Program-made: the position numbers and the translations under genes
Part shown: positions 59,821 through 64,000 of the stretch, piece after piece
Layout: each line of letters starts with the position of its first letter
Numbering within the stretch: position 1 is the stretch's first letter
The notes under the pieces: model-generated
Database searches by the model: none
What the model was told of the DNA's origin: nothing
What the model saw: only the letters and a program-made list of their open reading frames with translations
Assembly: GCA_027946555.1 (NCBI GenBank)
Contig: JAPEVC010000190.1
Location: forward strand, 1 to 64,000
From: Gnomoniopsis sp. IMI 355080
Lineage: Eukaryota; Ascomycota; Sordariomycetes; Diaporthales; Gnomoniaceae
Length of the DNA: 64,000 nucleotides
Direction of reading: 5' to 3'

Positions 59821-60061
59821 GAATAATTCCCCGGCCTTGCTGCAGGCGCGCTCTATCCCTAGTAGGCACCTAAAAGGCTTGTCTCGCCAAGACGGGCAAT
59901 CCCTGGCAGGCCTACAACAGCCGCGGACACCCTTGGATATAGTTGGATCTGGAGTTTCTATTAGGTACTAAGACGAACAGAAGTATCGAATACGCTGGGC
60001 TGGGTCTTACAACAGACACGGTTTCAAAGCCTTCGCTAGTGTTGGTAAAGCTATCTATCGT

Positions 60062-60170
60062 AAGCTTAGGGTAGGGCAGCTAAGAGAAGCAAAAGAGTAA
60101 AACTTACAATAGTCGCAAGCTTACGGTAGCTGGAGAGCAGCTAGGAGAAGCTGAAGAGTAAAAGTTACAA
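60062..60170 (+). repeat. Imperfect tandem repeat (about 50 bases, two copies) upstream of an MFS gene
   Basis: Copies at about 60062-60109 and 60117-60170 share AAGCTTA-GGTAG, GAGAAGC and AGAGTAAAA-TTACAA blocks in the same order. They lie 39-147 bases before the ATG at 60209, so in the promoter or 5' leader. Confidence 0.7.
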
Positions 60171-60208
60171 CACTAAGTAAGAACACCAATTCGTACTTCA
60201 CGATCATC

Positions 60209-61720
60209 ATGGACCAAAGAATAGACTCCAAGGAGGCTTTTGACTTTGAGCGGGTCACATACGATCTTCCCGTCCCCATTCAATTTGAAGAATTCTTTGA
60301 AAAGTTCTACGGACAACTCGCTCGTTCACAGCCCCTCAGTGACTCGGATACCAGAGGAAAGCAGTCATCCTCACCACCACTCTTCAGAAACCCAGCAGAA
60401 CCACCCGATGGCGGCTACGGTTGGGTCTGCGTATTGTGCGTTGCCGTGATCAATGCCCACACCTGGGGCATCAATTCGTCCTACGGCGTCTTTCTCGCAT
60501 TCTATCTCTCCAATAGCGTGTATCCCGGCGCAACGGCCCTTGAATTTGCTTTTGTTGGCGGGCTGTCTATATCGACGTGTTTTCTCGTGGCGCCGTTGGC
60601 CACCCTGTCGACTCACTACTTTGGCCTCCGCCCGACCATGCTTGCGGGCACGCTGTTCGAGGCTGGGGGCTTGATCGGTGCGTCGTTTGCCACCGAGATC
60701 TGGCAACTCTTTCTCACACAGGGCGTCGCCTTTGGCATCGGTATGGGCTTCCTTTTTGTTACGTCAATCGGGATCCCGTCGCAGTGGTTTACCACCAAGA
60801 GGTCACTCGCCAACGGCGTTGCCTCATCCGGGTCCGGTTTTGGTGGCCTAATGTTTTCGCTATCTTCAGCGGCCATGCTCAAATCCATTGGCATCGCCTG
60901 GTGTTTCCGAGTACTAGGGCTTTTAGCCTTGGTAGTCAATTCCATCTGCATTATCTTTATTCGGGATCGCAGTAAGGAGATCGGATCCCGGTACTCTCCC
61001 TTCGAGACTAGGCTGTTGAAACGACCCGAATACCTTTTGTTGAATGCTTACGGCTTCTTTTTTTTCTTTGGTTATATCGCCCTGATCTTTTCTCTAGCCG
61101 ACTATGCTAAGAAGATCGGATTGGACATTGCACAAGCCTCTCTTATATCGGCTCTTGTGAACATGGGCCAGGGATTCGGACGACCAGCCGTTGGATACTT
61201 CGCGGATAGCATTGGCCGTATCAATATGGCTGCACTTACTTCCTCGGCTTGTGCATTGCTGGTTTATGTTGTTTGGACTATGGCAAAGAACTTTGGCGTC
61301 CTAGTTTTCTTTGCTATCATTGGTGGCAGTGTGATTGGGTCCTTCCAATCAAACATTGGCCCCGTCGCGGCTGAGGTCGTCGGGCTCCAGGATCTTCCGG
61401 CGGCGCTCAGCCTTGAATGGCTGGCCCTTGTCTTGCCCTGTACCTTCAGCGAGCCAATCGCTCTTCAGATTTTCGGGATTACGGGAAATTATCTTGGTAC
61501 ACAGATCTTCGTCGGCACCTCATATTTGGGCGCGGCTTTATGCATGGTGCTCCTCCGCGGCTGGAAAGTGGGCGAGCAGAATGAGATTCTAAGGATTGAA
61601 CATTCAAACAAGGTTGAAAAGAAGAACGTTGGAAATTCTTCGCACGAAGCGACAGACGCTGCTCGGCTCGCAGGGCGACGCACGATATTGACACATTTCG
61701 CAGTCTGGCGGAAAGTGTAG
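60209..61720 (+). CDS. MFS transporter, monocarboxylate (MCT) type
   Basis: A single open frame of 503 residues without introns. A hydrophilic N-terminus of about 65 residues ends in PPDGGYGWVCVL, the hallmark of MCT-family transporters, and about twelve membrane segments follow, with the GFFFFFGYIALIF and GLDIAQASLISALVNMGQGFGRPAVGYFAD blocks typical of the second half. It probably transports a monocarboxylate or similar small acid at the plasma membrane. It is distinct in sequence from the cluster MFS at 35300 and separated from the cluster by 5 kb, so a role in product transport is only possible. Confidence 0.92.
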   Translation: MDQRIDSKEAFDFERVTYDLPVPIQFEEFFEKFYGQLARSQPLSDSDTRGKQSSSPPLFRNPAEPPDGGYGWVCVLCVAVINAHTWGINSSYGVFLAFYLSNSVYPGATALEFAFVGGLSISTCFLVAPLATLSTHYFGLRPTMLAGTLFEAGGLIGASFATEIWQLFLTQGVAFGIGMGFLFVTSIGIPSQWFTTKRSLANGVASSGSGFGGLMFSLSSAAMLKSIGIAWCFRVLGLLALVVNSICIIFIRDRSKEIGSRYSPFETRLLKRPEYLLLNAYGFFFFFGYIALIFSLADYAKKIGLDIAQASLISALVNMGQGFGRPAVGYFADSIGRINMAALTSSACALLVYVVWTMAKNFGVLVFFAIIGGSVIGSFQSNIGPVAAEVVGLQDLPAALSLEWLALVLPCTFSEPIALQIFGITGNYLGTQIFVGTSYLGAALCMVLLRGWKVGEQNEILRIEHSNKVEKKNVGNSSHEATDAARLAGRRTILTHFAVWRKV

Positions 61721-62576
61721 AAAGTCTACCACAGATTCGGAGGATCATATAGTACCATTTCATATTTGGCAAATACCGCGTTTGGATTGATGGCAGTTTT
61801 TGTTATGATCACTAAATACTCTAAGAATATATGTTTGTCAAGGAGGAGCTGAGACTTTTTAGAGTTTTCAATATTTATGCTTGATTTGTGGTTTGCTTAT
61901 AATCCATCGTACATCACTATCGCCAGGGCCACACATGGCACCTTTACTATATGCCAGGAGGCAGCACTGGCTAGCAGGGGTACATGAACCTCATGCCAGT
62001 CAGGCAATCATTGAATTTTCTGTTCTTCTTTCCTCCTAGAAATTCGAAAACAATTAACCACATATCCTGTTGCAACTATATGTTTTCTATATGCGGATGG
62101 CCAGTCTCGAACCAGTAGTATATATAGCATAGGTACGGTTCGCATAGGACACTAGGGTATGTGCCCCGAGTAGTGTCATTGGCTGGAAGATGCATTTGAA
62201 ACCCAAGCCAGCCAGGTACTTACGCTTTGACACTCTCATCCCTTGCGGATTGTACACTTTAACTTTATTCTCTTTTCGAATGCGCACAAACTGTCCTTAA
62301 CAGTAGAGTATATACAAAGAAAGAAAAATGGAAATCATTCGAAGAGAAATCATACAGCCAAATTGCTCGAGAGCGACTTGGATGAATTATAGCATTTACA
62401 TGGAATTAAGTTTATCCCAATAGATCGAAATTATCTATATTCTATCTGCACCTATAAATGGGCGAGAAAGTAAATGAATGTGACCTTGACTGACCAGTCT
62501 CAAAAGGAAGCGGCCCAGATTCCGTACATAGCTTGAAAACTGTAATCGCAAGAGTAAATGAACAATACTACTTTCT
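61721..62576. other. Intergenic spacer between convergent genes
   Basis: Tail-to-tail spacer of about 860 bases. It was searched on the minus strand for a missing C-terminal PUA domain of the adjacent glutamate 5-kinase, and none was recognised. No other feature is seen. Confidence 0.5.
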
Positions 62577-63634
62577 CTAAAAAACCAAGGAAGGCACTAG
62601 ATACCCGCGTGGTGACTCAGATGTAGCAGACTGTGGAGGCGAGGGCATAAAGAGGGTGTGGTGTGGACGAACACGGGCATCCTCCTCGTCGCTCGAGTCA
62701 GCGTCTGTCATGAAGGAATCGGAAATAGCCGAAGCAAGCTTATCCATCCGCTGTTCGGTGTAATATTCGAGGATCTCATTCACAACAGATGGCCTCGAAG
62801 ACGAAGTGATCACGGTGAATATTCCAGCATCTGATGCCATCTCGGCCGCACGCAGCTTGGTCGCCATGCCACCGGTTCCGTTGGCCGACCCAGCACCGAG
62901 GTTGGAAGAGTCGATGTGGTTCTTGAGAGAGCCAATGGAGTTGACCAAGTCGATCCTCGAGGCGTTGGCATTGTATTTTGGGTTACTGGCGTAAAGCGCC
63001 TCGACGTCAGTGAGCAGGAAGAGATAGGATGCACGGTTCATGGCAGCTGTTATGGCTCCAAGTGTGTCATTATCTCCAATCTTCAATCCTTCCGTAGATA
63101 AGGTATCGTTTTCATTAACGATAGGCACTACGCCAAAGGAGAGCAGCCTGTGGAAAGTCCGCACAGCGTTCTCATATCGCTGGGGCTATTCAAGACAGAC
63201 AAATGAGCTTCAAAAACAACTTTAAACCGGGTACAGCAGACCTACACATGAAATATCACCCTGCGTAAGCAGAACTTGAGCTGCAGTCATGCCCTTCTCA
63301 GCAAACACATTCACCCACGCGGACATCATTTGTGCCTGGCCAACAGCCGCAAGAGCCTAGGGAAAGGAAGCTGGTCAGCGGGTTGATCAAGATATATCGC
63401 TGAAGTCCATCAACTTACCTGCTTGCAAGAAAGGCTGTCCGGACGAGATGCAAGATCCAGACGCATCAGTCCGAAGCCCACCGCTCCGGAGCTCACAAGA
63501 ATGACTCTGAACCCGTCCTCGCGAAGAGAAGCAATGGTGGTAGCTATGCCCTCCAACAATGAGTAGCGCACAGTATGTGTGGTCTCATCGATGATGGACG
63601 AGGTTCCAATCTTGATGACAATTGTGCACGGCAT
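62577..63634 (-). CDS. Glutamate 5-kinase lacking the C-terminal PUA domain
   Basis: Exons 63634-63419, 63356-63246, 63179-62577 give 309 residues from MPCTIVIKIGTSS; an in-frame ATG at 63700 would add 22. The amino-acid-kinase domain looks complete: KIGTSS, SSGAVGFG, ALAAVGQAQMM, NENDTLS, GDNDTLGA, LLTDVEALY and GTGGMATKLRAAEMA. Fungal enzymes normally continue after the acidic DSSDEE linker and HHTLF-PS into a PUA domain, for a total of around 430 residues. Here the frame departs right after HTLFMPS and stops 18 residues later. The enzyme phosphorylates L-glutamate in the first step of proline synthesis. The loss could mark a pseudogene, a feedback-altered paralogue, or an unrecognised 3' exon. 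Confidence 0.88.
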
Positions 63635-64000
63635 ATTATATTTTTGGTATGTGGATGTCGAGAGAATTGAATCCAGTCCCATGTTGTTCTCGGATATCAA
63701 GTGCTGAAAAGATGAGATACAGAGGAATAAATGACATGAGACGAATAGGTTGAGAACATGAGATCAAGTTAAATGCAACAATCTCAAGATATCAGGGAAC
63801 GCACCCAACTACTTGCTCGAGAATCGGCCTTAATCTACGAACCCAACTCATGGCGGGCTAGGGACTCTTCACGAAGATTGCTCACTACTTGCATCTAGTC
63901 GTTTCGTTGACTTCGAGCCAAGATTAAACTGCTCATCTTCCCATAGTATAAGCTTGGCGAGATTGATTAAACGGATTCATCCCGCGGAAGCTTAGTTACA
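63635..64000. other. Upstream region of the glutamate 5-kinase gene
   Basis: Promoter-side sequence of the minus-strand kinase gene up to the window end. No other gene is seen. Confidence 0.5.

Larger units (their letters stand above)
58910..60208. other. Intergenic region, 1.3 kb
   Basis: Without a recognised gene. It holds TGCAGTCA at 58965, an ACCTAGGT palindrome at 59572, a GC-rich inverted repeat at 59788-59820 and an imperfect tandem repeat at 60062-60170 just upstream of the MFS start. Confidence 0.5.

Noticed and set aside
1..64000. CRISPR arrays, prokaryotic operons, ribosome binding sites or tRNA genes
   Set aside because: The DNA is fungal nuclear sequence with spliced genes, and no array or tRNA-like structure was recognised.

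Overview
The window is nuclear DNA of a filamentous ascomycete (Pezizomycotina). Genes are split by short GT-AG introns of about 50-130 bases. The gene set is a typical fungal secondary-metabolism set, and the left end carries the footprint of repeat-induced point mutation (RIP). All exon coordinates below come from reading splice sites and reading frame by eye. Each gene model was accepted only when its exon lengths summed to a whole number of codons.

Layout. 1-~7500 is a gene-free, RIP-degraded repeat block. It holds the 3' part of a Ty3/gypsy chromovirus pol, an unidentified decayed reading frame and a second chromodomain remnant. 8540-17679 holds flanking genes: a very large secreted protein with two SGNH hydrolase domains around FG-GAP repeats, a cupin protein and an aldo-keto reductase. 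20080-55225 looks like one biosynthetic gene cluster. In order it holds a secreted GMC oxidoreductase (+), a bZIP-like regulator (-), a DUF3237-like protein (+), an NRPS-like A-T-R adenylate-forming reductase (+), an MDR dehydrogenase (-), a cytochrome P450 (-), an MFS transporter (+), a second DUF3237-like protein (+), a signal-peptide-bearing crotonase (-), a berberine-bridge-type FAD oxidase (-), a 2658-residue highly reducing polyketide synthase (+) and a 2-oxoglutarate/Fe(II) oxygenase (-). 56686-63634 holds a small secreted protein of unknown function, a GFA-family zinc protein, a second monocarboxylate-type MFS transporter and a glutamate 5-kinase lacking the usual C-terminal PUA domain.

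How it may work together (inference). The HR-PKS (KS-MAT-DH-cMT-ER-KR-ACP, no release domain) makes a C-methylated reduced chain. The A-T-R protein could activate the released acid and reduce it to an aldehyde, as the FUB8 carboxylate reductase is reported to do beside the HR-PKS FUB1 in fusaric acid biosynthesis. P450, GMC, BBE, 2OG oxygenase, MDR and crotonase are the tailoring set. At least three of them carry secretory signals, so late steps may occur in the secretory pathway. The bZIP-like protein and recurring TGCAGTCA-type elements in intergenic regions are candidates for shared control. I do not recognise this gene combination as a described cluster, but no search could be run.

Most unusual points: the two DUF3237-like paralogues with a shared first intron position, Arg at the catalytic Lys position of the PKS ketoreductase, the signal-peptide crotonase with both catalytic Glu residues kept, the double-SGNH/FG-GAP protein, and the PUA-less glutamate 5-kinase at the right edge.
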